A DNA stretch of 47,014 bases from Candidatus Woesearchaeota archaeon (GCA_016185705.1 JACPMZ010000006.1:1-47014); one strand, 5' to 3'. Shown: positions 23,449 to 31,686, counted from the stretch's first letter. Notes: a model not told the origin generated them from the letters alone. Numbers and translations: made by a program.

Positions 23449-24210
23449 ATGGCTGTGTTTTCAGATGTTGCAGCGTCTTTCATTCTTGGATTATTTACTC
23501 CGCTGGCTGCTGCCTGCGTTCTGCCGCTGTATCCGGGATTTTTATCGTACATTTCAAGCCAGTTATCTGGCAAGACCGACAGCAGGAAAACTTTTGCCCT
23601 GATAGGCGTTACTGTAACCGCAGGTGTTGTCCTTTTCATGCTGCTTGTTGGCTTAATCTTTACGCTTATCTTGCAAAAATCCCTCACTTCAGTAATCCAG
23701 ATTGTATCCCCGATTGCCTTCGCCATTTTGCTTGTAGTAAGCGTTTTGCTGATAATTGATTTTGATTTTTCAAAAATAATTCCCAAGGCAAAAACCCCAT
23801 TCCTGAAGAACCCGCTTCTAAGCGCTTTTTCTTTCGGATTCTTCTTCGGAGCTGTCGTTATTCCCTGCAACCCTGCTTTCATAATAGCATTGCTCACGCG
23901 CGCAACAGTGTCAGTATCCGGCTTTTTCAGCGGCATGCTCAGCTTTCTGGCTTTCGGCGCGGGCATCGGGGCTCCGCTGCTGCTGTTTTCGCTTGTTTCA
24001 GCAGCGAAAAGCTCAACAGTTATCGCTTTCCTCACAGCCCAGAGGCGCAAGATTAATCTGGCAGCAGGAATCTTTATGCTGTTAGTATCATTATACTACC
24101 TCATAGTTGTTTTCGGCGTCCTCGGCAGCAGCCCCCTGATTCAATATATCAGCAAGCCATTAAGTTTTCTTTTCAGCTGGGTTGGGCTGTTTGTGCCTAA
24201 TGTTGGGTGA
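23449..24210 (+). CDS. CcdA/DsbD-type transmembrane thiol electron carrier
   Basis: 253 residues with about six membrane helices. The two redox cysteines lie in the symmetrical motifs AACVLPLYPGF (Cys23) and VVIPCNPAF (Cys140), as in CcdA. It passes electrons from cytoplasmic thioredoxin to an outside thioredoxin-like protein, here most likely the lipoprotein encoded just upstream. ATG 23449 follows the upstream stop directly; an in-frame GTG at 23440 is also possible. Confidence 0.88.
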   Translation: MAVFSDVAASFILGLFTPLAAACVLPLYPGFLSYISSQLSGKTDSRKTFALIGVTVTAGVVLFMLLVGLIFTLILQKSLTSVIQIVSPIAFAILLVVSVLLIIDFDFSKIIPKAKTPFLKNPLLSAFSFGFFFGAVVIPCNPAFIIALLTRATVSVSGFFSGMLSFLAFGAGIGAPLLLFSLVSAAKSSTVIAFLTAQRRKINLAAGIFMLLVSLYYLIVVFGVLGSSPLIQYISKPLSFLFSWVGLFVPNVG

Positions 24211-24275
24211 TTGGCAATCCCTGTTCTGTGAAGAACTTTTCATGGTGTGTCTCTTGCAATTTCGCCCTGTTAAAC

Positions 24276-24416
24276 TGTTATGTGCAGTTTCCAATGGCTT
24301 CTTAGCCAAGTCTCTCTGCGCCTGATTTCGCCCTCCCTTAACTTCGCGGGAGGGGGAAATCAGGCGCGTGAGCAGGTCAGGGTTGGTTGCCATTGGAAAG
24401 TTTACTTTACATAACC
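24276..24416. mobile_element. Diverged MITE-like element (141 bp)
   Basis: The ends GTTATGTGCAG...TTTCCAATGGC (from 24277) and GCCATTGGAAAG...CATAACC (to 24416) are inverted repeats, and the right end resembles that of the 143-bp family (CTTGACATTACC versus CTTTACATAACC). The centre is a 20-bp hairpin (24318-24337 with 24348-24367, one mismatch) with a CCCTCCC/GGGAGGGGG tip. The length and plan equal the other copies but the sequence is old and diverged. No target duplication is visible. The element ends just before the TATA box of the DUF3179 gene. Confidence 0.6.
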
Positions 24417-24452
24417 ATTAATTTTAAATAAGATAACATCTTGGCACTAATA

Positions 24453-25451
24453 ATGAAATACTTACTGCTGCTATTCTCGCTGTTTGCGGCAGCGTGCACC
24501 ACTGCTGATGATATAGTTGGGACATCACAGGAATCGCCGCCTGCTATTGGCAGCGAAGAAGATGATGCAGTGAACGTTGCATCCGCAACTGAAATCAAAA
24601 CCCTTCCTGACGGCACAAAATATTTGATTCATCCAGACAAGTTGCGCGGCGGCGGCCCGCCTAAGGACGGAATTCCTTCGATTGACAGCCCAAAATTTGT
24701 TTCGGTAGCTGAAGCTGGTAAGTGGCTTGATGACGATGAATTGGGTGCAGCCATTATTCATAAAAATGTTAAGCGCTTTTACCCTTTCCAGATTCTTGTT
24801 TGGCACGAGATTGTTAACGATGTTGTTGCAGGCGAGCCTGTTCTTATTACTTACTGCCCGCTTTGCGGCTCAGTGATTGGGTACGAAGGCAAAATTGACG
24901 GCAGCCCTGTTGAGTTTGGCACTTCAGGCAAGCTTTACAACTCAAACCTTGTAATGTATGACCGCAAAACTGATTCTTACTGGACGCAGATTGAAGGCAG
25001 AGCCATCATCGGCCCATTGGCAGGAAAAGAGCTTAAATTGTTCCCTGTGGATGTAGTTACATGGGCAGAATGGAAAGCTGCTAATCCTGGCTCAGAAATC
25101 CTCAGCCGTGAAACAGGCCATGTGCGCGCATACGGCATTGACCCGTACGGCGACTATTATGCATCTGACCAGACAATTTTCCCTGTTGACCGGCAGGATG
25201 AGCGTTTGCATCCAAAAGCTGTAATATTCGGAATTGAAGTGAATGGCGCGGCTAAAGCTTACACCGAAGATGCTGTTAAGCGTAAAGTGGATTTTGAAGA
25301 TGCTGTTAACGGCGTCCCTGTAAGAGTTACAAGAAACGAGTCAGGCATCGTTACCTTCATGAACATAAACACCAAGGAGCGCATTCCTCACGAAAGAGAA
25401 TTCTGGTTTGCCTGGTTTGCGTTCCATCCTGATACTGAGCTGTTTAATTAG
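24453..25451 (+). CDS. DUF3179-domain lipoprotein
   Basis: 332 residues. There is a lipobox at the start (LFAAAC, Cys15). The DUF3179 core includes VLITYCPLCGS, LYNSNLVMYDR, DSYWTQIEGRAIIGP and HPKAVIFGIEVNG. The family is extracytoplasmic and of unknown function; the TYCPLCGS Cys pair may bind metal or be redox-active. ATG 24453 has TATA TTTTAAATAAG 27 bases upstream; a TTG at 24441 is less likely. It stands close to the thioredoxin/CcdA pair, which could keep its cysteines reduced. Confidence 0.85.
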   Translation: MKYLLLLFSLFAAACTTADDIVGTSQESPPAIGSEEDDAVNVASATEIKTLPDGTKYLIHPDKLRGGGPPKDGIPSIDSPKFVSVAEAGKWLDDDELGAAIIHKNVKRFYPFQILVWHEIVNDVVAGEPVLITYCPLCGSVIGYEGKIDGSPVEFGTSGKLYNSNLVMYDRKTDSYWTQIEGRAIIGPLAGKELKLFPVDVVTWAEWKAANPGSEILSRETGHVRAYGIDPYGDYYASDQTIFPVDRQDERLHPKAVIFGIEVNGAAKAYTEDAVKRKVDFEDAVNGVPVRVTRNESGIVTFMNINTKERIPHEREFWFAWFAFHPDTELFN

Positions 25452-25475
25452 GGCTGTGAATGTTTTCTTTTTATA

Positions 25476-25570
25476 CCCACTGGACACCGGAAACTTTGCG
25501 CATTTGGCTTTCAGGCCCTAAAACCATGAAAAATGGTGGTTTCAGACATTTTGGGAAACCCCACTGGACA
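25476..25570. repeat. 11-bp direct repeat CCCACTGGACA flanking a small fold-back
   Basis: CCCACTGGACA occurs at 25476-25486 and 25560-25570. The 73 bases between contain a small stem ACCAT-gaaaa-ATGGT. It may be an insertion footprint with a target duplication, but the interior lacks clear terminal repeats. Confidence 0.4.
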
Positions 25571-25613
25571 TGCCACGATAAGGTATTTAAATGATTGTTC
25601 CTAAGCTTTCTGC

Positions 25614-25814
25614 ATGAGAATAAATTTTGATAATTTGGGGTGGATAAGCAAAGTTTCGCAAAAAAGATCTACTTTTAGTGTTTCAATAAACAAGTTAGTT
25701 GCTACCGGCTGTTGTTTGGAAAAAGGCCAAAAACTTTATTGTTATTTGGTGAAGGATGACAAAAATCGTCCTGCAGTAATAACCTACTTGGATGGCAAAA
25801 AGAGAACTGGATAA
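25614..25814 (+). CDS. Small AbrB-like protein (66 aa), unknown
   Basis: 66 residues, beta-rich: GWISKVSQKRSTFSVSINK, LVATGCCLEKGQKLYCYLV, RPAVITYLDGKKR. The pattern resembles a swapped-hairpin AbrB/SpoVT unit (the 'S..I.K..V..G...KG..L.' cadence), so DNA binding is plausible but unproven. TATA GGTATTTAAATG lies about 27 bases before ATG 25614. The gene is more AT-rich than the housekeeping genes and sits beside the Bro-N gene, suggesting an accessory pair. Confidence 0.55.
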   Translation: MRINFDNLGWISKVSQKRSTFSVSINKLVATGCCLEKGQKLYCYLVKDDKNRPAVITYLDGKKRTG

Positions 25815-25883
25815 TGGTCATTCTTAAGGAATTGACTTTACGTTTTACGAAAATTTATAAATATTGAGTATTTGTAAAAGAAA

Positions 25884-26738
25884 ATGAAAGCAAGCCAAGA
25901 TAAAGCATTGGTTGTATTCCGGGGAAAGCAAATTAGGAGAACCTGGCATAAAGATGAATGGTGGTTTTCTTTGTTTGACATAGTTGTTGCTCTAACTGAG
26001 AGCTCAGATTCCAAGCAGTATGTTAAGAAAATGCGCCAAAGGGATCCCATTTTGAGTGCCAACTGGGGTACATTTTGTACCCTCCTTGAACTTGTTGCCC
26101 CGGATGGAAAAAGTAGGAAAGCTAACTGTGTAAATACAAGAGGAGCATTCAGGCTTATACAATCAATTCCTTCAAAAAAAGCTGAACCATTCAAGCAGTG
26201 GCTTGCTCAGATTGGTCATGAGCGTATCCAGGAAGTTGAAAACCCGGAACTTGCCCAGGACAGGGCCAAGAAATACTATGAACTGAAAGGTTATCCCAAG
26301 GACTGGATTGATAAAAGAATAAGAGGAATTGCCATCAGGCAAGAGTTGACTGATGAATGGAAACAGAGGGGTGTAGACGAGAACACAGAATTTGCCATTT
26401 TAACTAATGAAATCAGCCAAGCAACCTTCGGAGTGCCTATTAAGCGACATAAGCAGATAAAGCAGCTTGACCCCAAATTTAAGAATCAAAACTTAAGAGA
26501 TCATATGACTGACTTGGAGCTTATCTTTTCTATGCTCGGTGAAAGACTGACTACAGAGGCAACAAGAAAAAAGGATGCACAAGGTTTTGTAGAAAATAAA
26601 GAAGCAGCAAGGGAAGGCGGTGGAGTGGCCGGAAGAGCTAAAAAAGACGCTGAAGCAAGCCTCGGGATTAAAGTAGTTTCAAAAGAAAACTATTTAGATT
26701 TACATACAAAAAATAAAAAATTAGTTAAGAAGTTGTAA
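25884..26738 (+). CDS. Bro-N/DinD-like protein
   Basis: 284 residues. The N-terminal 110 residues match a Bro-N domain (IRRTWHKDEWWFSLFDIVVAL, YVKKMRQRD, NTRGAFRLIQSIPSKKAEPFKQWLA). The C-terminal half (AIRQELTDEWKQRGV, HKQIKQL, LTTEATRKKDAQGF) is that of the DNA-damage-inducible protein D group. Such proteins come from viruses and mobile elements; the biochemical role is unclear. TATA AATTTATAAATATT is 27 bases upstream. Its AT-rich composition and poly-A tracts suggest horizontal acquisition. Confidence 0.75.
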   Translation: MKASQDKALVVFRGKQIRRTWHKDEWWFSLFDIVVALTESSDSKQYVKKMRQRDPILSANWGTFCTLLELVAPDGKSRKANCVNTRGAFRLIQSIPSKKAEPFKQWLAQIGHERIQEVENPELAQDRAKKYYELKGYPKDWIDKRIRGIAIRQELTDEWKQRGVDENTEFAILTNEISQATFGVPIKRHKQIKQLDPKFKNQNLRDHMTDLELIFSMLGERLTTEATRKKDAQGFVENKEAAREGGGVAGRAKKDAEASLGIKVVSKENYLDLHTKNKKLVKKL

Positions 26739-26842
26739 CAAAAGAAGTTTGCTTATAGCAAATTGCAAAAATAAAAGAACATGCAATTTGCTGTTTAGTG
26801 AAGCGCACAAAATGTTTGTAAACTAATGCGCTTTACTATTAG

Positions 26843-29602
26843 TTATTTAACTGCATCATTTGACCTGAGTTTAAGCTTTTTTTTTGCATGCCCATTTCTC
26901 TTTCTGTGGATGATGATGGCAGCCGTCAGTATCGCCAGTGCCGCCAGCCAGCTTATTTTGGCCATGTTGCTTTCCTGTTTTCCAAACTCTACGCTTATTG
27001 CTATGCTTTCGCTCAGCTCAATGTTCCCGCCTGCGCCCTGTATGTTCAGCCAGCCGTCATAAGTCCTTGGCTGCTCGCCAGCTATCAGCAGCCCCTGGAC
27101 TGCGGCGTCAGTTTCCCTTGTTTTTGCGATTGTGAAGTTGCTTGTTTTTGCTGCTTCAAGCATTTCAATTCTGGTTGGCTTTACCTGCACATACCTGCCG
27201 GCATCCCCTGCTGCAGCTATTTCAAGAGCGTCAATTGTGCAGTTCCCGGTATTTTTTACTTCTGCCGGAACAGTGTCTGCTCCTTTAAGCGTTGTTTTGG
27301 GCAGCGTTATTTCAATGTCGTACACGCATGCCTCCTCCTGCTTTTCTGGCTGCGTTCTTTCCTCAGTTATCCCCTCTTGCACCTCTTTTTTCGCCTCCTG
27401 CGCCTCTGTTTTCAGCTCTTCAGCAATAATCCGGGTGTAGCTTTTTTGGCTTCCGCCGTATCCTCCGCTGCCGCCTGTGGTGTGCGCAGGCGCTGGTTGA
27501 GCCGTTTTTTCCTGCCCGAATATGCCGTAGGTGCTGTAATGCTCTATCGCTGCTTCCGCATAGTTTTCTTCTGCATTTACGCTTGTTTCCAGTTCTGTCC
27601 ACGCCTTGCTGGTTTCGTTGTAGTAGTGGATTTTGATTGACTCCTCTGCAATGTTTGCCTTGCTTAGCTCTTCGTTGCTGTAGTAAATCCTGAGTGTGGT
27701 GTTTGTTATGTTCCGGCTAAGCCCTTCATCAGCCACTATGTCAACATACCTGCCTATTTCACGTGCAGTTTTGGTGGTGTTTCTGAAGTCATCGGTGTAT
27801 GATGCCACTGATATCTGCCCTTCAGCCTGTTTTCCCAGTATGTTCAGCAGCACTGTTGTTTTATTGGCAGAGTCTGCTGTGTTTATGCTGTAAGGAGAGT
27901 TTTCACTTAATATTATGCTTTCAACCAGCGCTTCTTTCGTGATTATGGCGGCGAGCGCAGCACCTTTTCTTATGGCCGCATTCCCCCCGGCGTCTTCAGC
28001 TGAAATGTCTATTGCGTATATGCCTTTTTCGATGGCAGAGGTATTGACTGCTGCGCTGAACAGGCCGCTGTTTTCCTTTAAGCTTATGGTTGCTGCTGTT
28101 CCTTTTTCATTTCTGAATGCTGCTGTGGCTGTGATGCTGCTGTCGCGGCTTATGTTTGCAGTTATCTTTATTTCTTCCCCCGGATTTACCGCATTTGGTT
28201 CTGCAAAGGCATAATTTACTGCGAGGGGCTGTTCATAGGAGCAGGTTTCGGTTGTTCCGTTGTCTGCCGGCAGGCCGTCATTTGTTCCGCAGCTGTTTGC
28301 ATCAGCATAATATTTTGTTTTTGTGCCATTCGCTTCGCATTCAGTATATTCAGGAGCCCAGTCTTCCGTGCAGCTGGCGTAAGTGTAGTTTATTCTTATC
28401 TCCTGAAGCGCTGGCGTGTGCGTTTTATTGGAGCTCATTGCTGCCTTTGCCCTTATTTTTTGGCTGCTGCCCGCAAGGTTGCCGATTCCCTGCCATGTTG
28501 CTCCGGAGTCAGTTGAATAATAGTAGCTTATGTTTTGTCCGTTCAGGATTTCTGATGCTGTTATGCTTCCCCATTCGGCTGTTTTTGAAACTGTCAGGTC
28601 GTCAGTTTCTATTTCCGCAGAGCCGGGGTATTCTTCATTCTCAAAGGTGAGTGTAACGCTGGTAAGCGTTGGTGTTATCCTGTTGTCAGCTGTTTCCAGC
28701 AGCGCTTCGTACTGGGCGGTGCCGTCGCTTATCTGCCCTTCAAAGCTCCCCGGCTCTGTATATTGGCTGCTCCATTCAGCGTTTCCAAGCCCTTCTGGTG
28801 CAGCAGATTCCCGTATTCTTATCTTGACGCTTGTCCCGCCTGGCGTATCTGCATCCCAGTCAATGCTTTTCATTTTTCCGGAAAAATTATGCGGCTCAGA
28901 CGCATATGCCGTGCTGCTTTCGTAAACTGTGGCATTTACAAGAACAACGTACATTGCTTTTGATTTGTTGCTTGCTTCCAGCAGCACCTGTCCATCAAAA
29001 TCTTTGTAGTAAATGTTGAAAGGCGTTCCTTTGGCAGATGTTATGATTCCTGCTCCCCAGTAAGTCCACTGGCTGAGCCACGAAGGCGCAGTGTCCCTGT
29101 TGTCATGGCCTGCAAATACGGTGACGCTTCTGTCTGGCTCAAAGCTTACGTTTATGTCCTTGTTCCTGTCGCTGTTCTCTGTCTTAATCCACGCCAATCC
29201 TTTAAGGGCTGGGGGTATTTCCTCAATTTTTTCATTCCCTGCAATATAGTATTTGTCGCCTTCCTGCAGCATCGCTTTCTCATAGTCTGCCGGGGCAATG
29301 CCTGCTATTGGTAAGCTGTCCAGGCCTGTCCTGCCGAGTGTGAGCGCAGCCGAGTCTGTCCACGCCGTTGTGGTTTTTTGCAGTTTGAGCCTGGCTTCGC
29401 CGTCAGCCACTTCCACTGAATCGCTGTTGTATGCGTAGTCGTTTTCGTAGTCAAAGCTCCATGCATGTTCCTGCTGCTCATAGACTGCGTAGCCGGTCAG
29501 CCCAGGCCCTGCGAATTTAAGCATTGAAATTACCAGCGCGAATACCAGCCCTATTGCCAGCATCTTTGCTTCCTTTTGAGTCAGGGGTGTGATGCGGCTC
29601 AT
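26843..29602 (-). CDS. Giant membrane-anchored surface protein (919 aa)
   Basis: 919 residues. It has an N-terminal signal/membrane segment (IGLVFALVISMLKFAGPG), several beta domains (Ig-like, one with DSGATWQGIGNL), and a cysteine-bearing module around YADANSCGTNDGLPAD. A PGF-pre-PGF-like domain ends in YAEAAIEHYSTYGIFG. Then come a Gly/Ser stretch, a charged linker (KEEVQEG region) and a second beta domain. A C-terminal membrane helix with a basic tail (HRKRNGHAKKK) completes it. It is a probable S-layer or adhesion protein, related in plan to the proteins at 2-307 and 499-2940. Its ATG overlaps the stop of the small HTH gene, so that regulator is co-transcribed. Confidence 0.75.
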   Translation of the reverse strand: MSRITPLTQKEAKMLAIGLVFALVISMLKFAGPGLTGYAVYEQQEHAWSFDYENDYAYNSDSVEVADGEARLKLQKTTTAWTDSAALTLGRTGLDSLPIAGIAPADYEKAMLQEGDKYYIAGNEKIEEIPPALKGLAWIKTENSDRNKDINVSFEPDRSVTVFAGHDNRDTAPSWLSQWTYWGAGIITSAKGTPFNIYYKDFDGQVLLEASNKSKAMYVVLVNATVYESSTAYASEPHNFSGKMKSIDWDADTPGGTSVKIRIRESAAPEGLGNAEWSSQYTEPGSFEGQISDGTAQYEALLETADNRITPTLTSVTLTFENEEYPGSAEIETDDLTVSKTAEWGSITASEILNGQNISYYYSTDSGATWQGIGNLAGSSQKIRAKAAMSSNKTHTPALQEIRINYTYASCTEDWAPEYTECEANGTKTKYYADANSCGTNDGLPADNGTTETCSYEQPLAVNYAFAEPNAVNPGEEIKITANISRDSSITATAAFRNEKGTAATISLKENSGLFSAAVNTSAIEKGIYAIDISAEDAGGNAAIRKGAALAAIITKEALVESIILSENSPYSINTADSANKTTVLLNILGKQAEGQISVASYTDDFRNTTKTAREIGRYVDIVADEGLSRNITNTTLRIYYSNEELSKANIAEESIKIHYYNETSKAWTELETSVNAEENYAEAAIEHYSTYGIFGQEKTAQPAPAHTTGGSGGYGGSQKSYTRIIAEELKTEAQEAKKEVQEGITEERTQPEKQEEACVYDIEITLPKTTLKGADTVPAEVKNTGNCTIDALEIAAAGDAGRYVQVKPTRIEMLEAAKTSNFTIAKTRETDAAVQGLLIAGEQPRTYDGWLNIQGAGGNIELSESIAISVEFGKQESNMAKISWLAALAILTAAIIIHRKRNGHAKKKLKLRSNDAVK

Positions 29603-29814
29603 CTTTTAATCTCCCAGACATTCAGGTTGCTTATCCTGTAGCCGTGAATCCTGCCTGCTATCTGCAGCCTTAAGCAATGCCCTTGTACAGAATGCCACGC
29701 CCTGCCTGTTTTTAATGCGATGCCGCGGGTGGAGACCGGCTGCGCCGCAGTTTGCAGAACTCTGAGTATGTCCGCCTCTATTTTTTTGCCTAACCTGGAC
29801 TTGCCGGTGGTCAC
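29599..29814 (-). CDS. Small winged-helix/HTH protein upstream of the giant surface protein
   Basis: 71 residues: a basic start, then a helix-turn-helix (IEADILRVLQTAAQPVSTRG, IALKTGRAWHSVQGHCLRLQ, AGRIHGYRISNLNVWEI). The size and layout fit a stand-alone winged helix. It starts with GTG 29814, 26 bases after TATA TTTATATACAAA, so leaderless. It is translationally coupled (ATGA) to the surface-protein gene and is probably its regulator. The AATATT palindromes at 29850-29897 would be a logical target. Confidence 0.6.
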   Translation of the reverse strand: MTTGKSRLGKKIEADILRVLQTAAQPVSTRGIALKTGRAWHSVQGHCLRLQIAGRIHGYRISNLNVWEIKR

Positions 29815-29849
29815 CGGGCTGTATTGGCGGCTTTTTGTATATAAATTTT

Positions 29850-29897
29850 GCGAATATTCATATTAACTTTCCTACTAATATTAATACCAATATTCGC
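29850..29897. promoter_or_regulatory. GCGAATATT...AATATTCGC inverted repeat between divergent promoters
   Basis: A perfect 9-bp inverted repeat (29850-29858, 29889-29897) with a third AATATT word in the middle lies upstream of the TATA of the HTH gene (reverse) and of nucS (forward TATA near 29918). It is a candidate operator or pair of sites for the adjacent HTH protein. Confidence 0.4.
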
Positions 29898-29947
29898 ATT
29901 TAGATGTAAGCGCAAAAATTATATTATTCGCCATTATTCAAAAGTAT

Positions 29948-30679
29948 ATGGAGGTTGACCTGCCCGCTTTTAACTCGGCTTTAAGCAGCGGCAAATCAGT
30001 GATTCTAAGCTGCAACTGCTCGGTTTATTACTCTGGCAGGGCTGAGAGTTTTCTTGCAGGCGGCGACCGCATCATAATAATCAAGTCAGACAGCACTCTC
30101 CTTATCCACCAGCCGCATGGCAGCACTCCGGTTAATTACATGAAGGAGGGCTCTTCCCACACTCTTTTGAAGGATGCCAGTAAGCTTATTTTGAGCAGCA
30201 GTAATTTGCAGCAAAAAGAATACCTCAGGATTAATATCAGCAAAATCCATTCCCTACAGGTGCTTGACTTGGCAGACAGCCAGAAGATTCAGCTGACCGG
30301 CTCTGAAAAAGACATGGCAGACATGATTTACAATAATCCTGCGCTTATTGGCAGCGATTTTAAGCCGCTGTCAAGGGAGGAGCATACCAGGTATGGCTTC
30401 ATAGACGTTTTTGGCTATGACAAAAGCAATACCCTGGTGGTTGTTGAGTGCAAGCGCTACACCGCAGACCTTAAGGCAGTTGACCAGCTTCAGCGCTATG
30501 TTAAAAAAATAAGGCAGCTAAAAGGGTTGCAGAAGGTAAGGGGCATAATCGCAGCCCCGAAAATCAGTCCAAACGCTTTGCAGCTGCTGCACGACCACGG
30601 CTTTGAGTTCCGCTCAGTCAGCCCGCCAAAGTATCTGGAAAAGTTTGACAGGCAGCAGCAGAAGCTGGACGGGTTTTGA
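29948..30679 (+). CDS. nucS: NucS/EndoMS-type endonuclease
   Basis: 243 residues. The N-terminal beta domain begins with VILSCNCSVYYSGRAES. The C-terminal RecB-like nuclease domain has the catalytic set GFIDVFG (Asp153), VVVECKR (Glu167, Lys169), then QLQRYV. NucS/EndoMS cuts both strands at mismatches or flaps and works with PCNA. The last residues QQKLDGF resemble a minimal PCNA-binding box. The stop codon directly precedes a remnant of a MITE-like right end. Leaderless, with an AAATTATATTATTC TATA region. Confidence 0.92.
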   Translation: MEVDLPAFNSALSSGKSVILSCNCSVYYSGRAESFLAGGDRIIIIKSDSTLLIHQPHGSTPVNYMKEGSSHTLLKDASKLILSSSNLQQKEYLRINISKIHSLQVLDLADSQKIQLTGSEKDMADMIYNNPALIGSDFKPLSREEHTRYGFIDVFGYDKSNTLVVVECKRYTADLKAVDQLQRYVKKIRQLKGLQKVRGIIAAPKISPNALQLLHDHGFEFRSVSPPKYLEKFDRQQQKLDGF

Positions 30680-30708
30680 CAAATTTTGGCACTTAACTTG
30701 GCTTTACC
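30677..30708 (+). repeat. Solo right end of the 143-bp element, at the nucS stop codon
   Basis: TGACAAATTTTGGCACTTAA followed by CTTGGCTTTACC matches the last ~30 bases of the element (GCGACAGTTTTGCCACTTAA, CTTGACATTACC). No left end remains. The remnant starts within the nucS stop codon, so an old insertion may have set the present 3' end of nucS. Confidence 0.55.
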
Positions 30709-30713
30709 CGCGC

Positions 30714-30786
30714 CAGTATCTCCGAAACTGCCTTAGTTCCATCCACTGCGCAGCACGAACCGCCACGGATGCAATCGGAGATACTG
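30714..30786. repeat. 73-bp fold-back with perfect 12-bp ends
   Basis: CAGTATCTCCGA (30714-30725) and TCGGAGATACTG (30775-30786) are perfect inverted repeats. Inside is an imperfect stem TCCATCCACTGCG / CGCCACGGATGCA. It lies between the solo end and the full MITE copy 3, so this intergenic space is a nest of small elements. Confidence 0.6.
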
Positions 30787-30795
30787 TACGCAGCA

Positions 30796-30939
30796 GGTAA
30801 TGTCAAGTTGTGTGTCCTGCAATCCTGAGCTTTCCGATGCCTGCTTGGCTGATTTTTTTTCTCCCCCCTTATTTTTTAAGGGGGGGAGAAAAAAATCAGA
30901 GCAGTGTGCGACAGTTTTGCCACTTAACTTGACTTCACC
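30796..30939. mobile_element. MITE-like element, copy 3, with 9-bp target duplication
   Basis: GGTAATGTCAAGTT (30796-30809) and AACTTGACTTCACC (30926-30939) bound a body nearly identical to copies 1 and 2. The flanks are TACGCAGCA at 30787-30795 and again at 30940-30948: a perfect 9-bp direct repeat. This is direct evidence that the element transposed as a unit. It encodes no protein. Confidence 0.9.
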
Positions 30940-30995
30940 TACGCAGCACAAATTTTTTATATACAAACACATCATAACCGTTTTTGGGTGATTGG

Positions 30996-31415
30996 ATGCT
31001 GGCTATGATTAAGAATTACAGGGAGCACGGATACGTTGTATTCAGGGTTTTGGTTGGCTTGCTTTTCCTGCAGCACGGCCTGCAGAAGGTTTTTGGCATG
31101 TTTGGCGGCGTAGGCGGCAGCTCATTGGTTGACGGTTCGCTTCCGCTGTTCAGCTTGATGGCTTTGGCAGGCATTATTGAGCTGGTTGCCGGTGTGGCGC
31201 TTGCTTTGGGCTTGTTTGTCAGGCCTGTTGCTTTGATAGCAGGCGTTGAGATGCTTGTCGCTTACTTTAAGGCGCATATGCCCGCTGCCCTTTTCCCGAT
31301 TCAGAACGGCGGTGAAGCAGCATTGCTTTATTTCGCAGCATTTCTGGTTATATTCATGTTCGGCGCAAGGAAGTGGGGGCTGGAAAAACTGCTGCTGAAG
31401 AAGGAAATGTTTTGA
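30996..31415 (+). CDS. DoxX-family membrane protein
   Basis: 139 residues with four membrane helices. The DoxX pattern is visible: YVVFRVLVGLLFLQHGLQKV, then GIIELVAGVALALGLFVRPVAL and AYFKAHMPAALFPIQNGGEAAL. Family members are membrane-embedded quinone or thiol redox components. ATG 30996 is preferred to the in-frame TTG 30984 because GGTGAT, 4 bases upstream, pairs with the 16S tail. TATA TTTATATAC is at 30954-30962. Confidence 0.88.
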   Translation: MLAMIKNYREHGYVVFRVLVGLLFLQHGLQKVFGMFGGVGGSSLVDGSLPLFSLMALAGIIELVAGVALALGLFVRPVALIAGVEMLVAYFKAHMPAALFPIQNGGEAALLYFAAFLVIFMFGARKWGLEKLLLKKEMF

Positions 31416-31496
31416 CGGGCTTTTCAAGGCCGCCTTCTTTCAGTTTCTCCGCGATTGGACTTTTTCGCGCTTTATTTTCTCACCGTATTGCTGTAC

Positions 31497-31542
31497 GCTG
31501 CTTTTTTCCTACCCTTAAATTTAAGGGGAGGAAAAAAGCAGC
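31497..31542. repeat. 22-bp-arm hairpin with CCCTTAA/TTAAGGGG tip
   Basis: 31497-31518 pairs with 31521-31542 at 21 of 22 positions (GCTGCTTTTTTCCTACCCTTAA with its complement). The tip matches the hairpins of the MITE-like elements, but only a weak CTTTTTC/GAAAAAG pair can be seen as outer ends, so membership is uncertain. Confidence 0.6.
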
Positions 31543-31551
31543 GGGTATTTT

Positions 31552-31686
31552 GTGAAAAAGGAAATGGGGCTGGTTGGCGATAATTATATTTTTAGGATGC
31601 CCAGTGATCTGGCGCAGGGCATAAGAAACCGCGAAGTGACAGTTACGCCTCTTGAAGCAGGGGAAGTGCTGCTTAGATGGCAATAA
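31552..31686 (+). CDS. Putative 44-residue protein downstream of a hairpin
   Basis: An open frame from GTG 31552 (or ATG 31564) to TAA 31686 reads MGLVGDNYIFRMPSDLAQG and ends REVTVTPLEAGEVLLRWQ. Codon choice is host-like and the sequence looks protein-like, but I know no family and see no TATA box at the usual distance. It may be a fragment of a longer gene cut by the hairpin element. Confidence 0.35.
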   Translation: MKKEMGLVGDNYIFRMPSDLAQGIRNREVTVTPLEAGEVLLRWQ

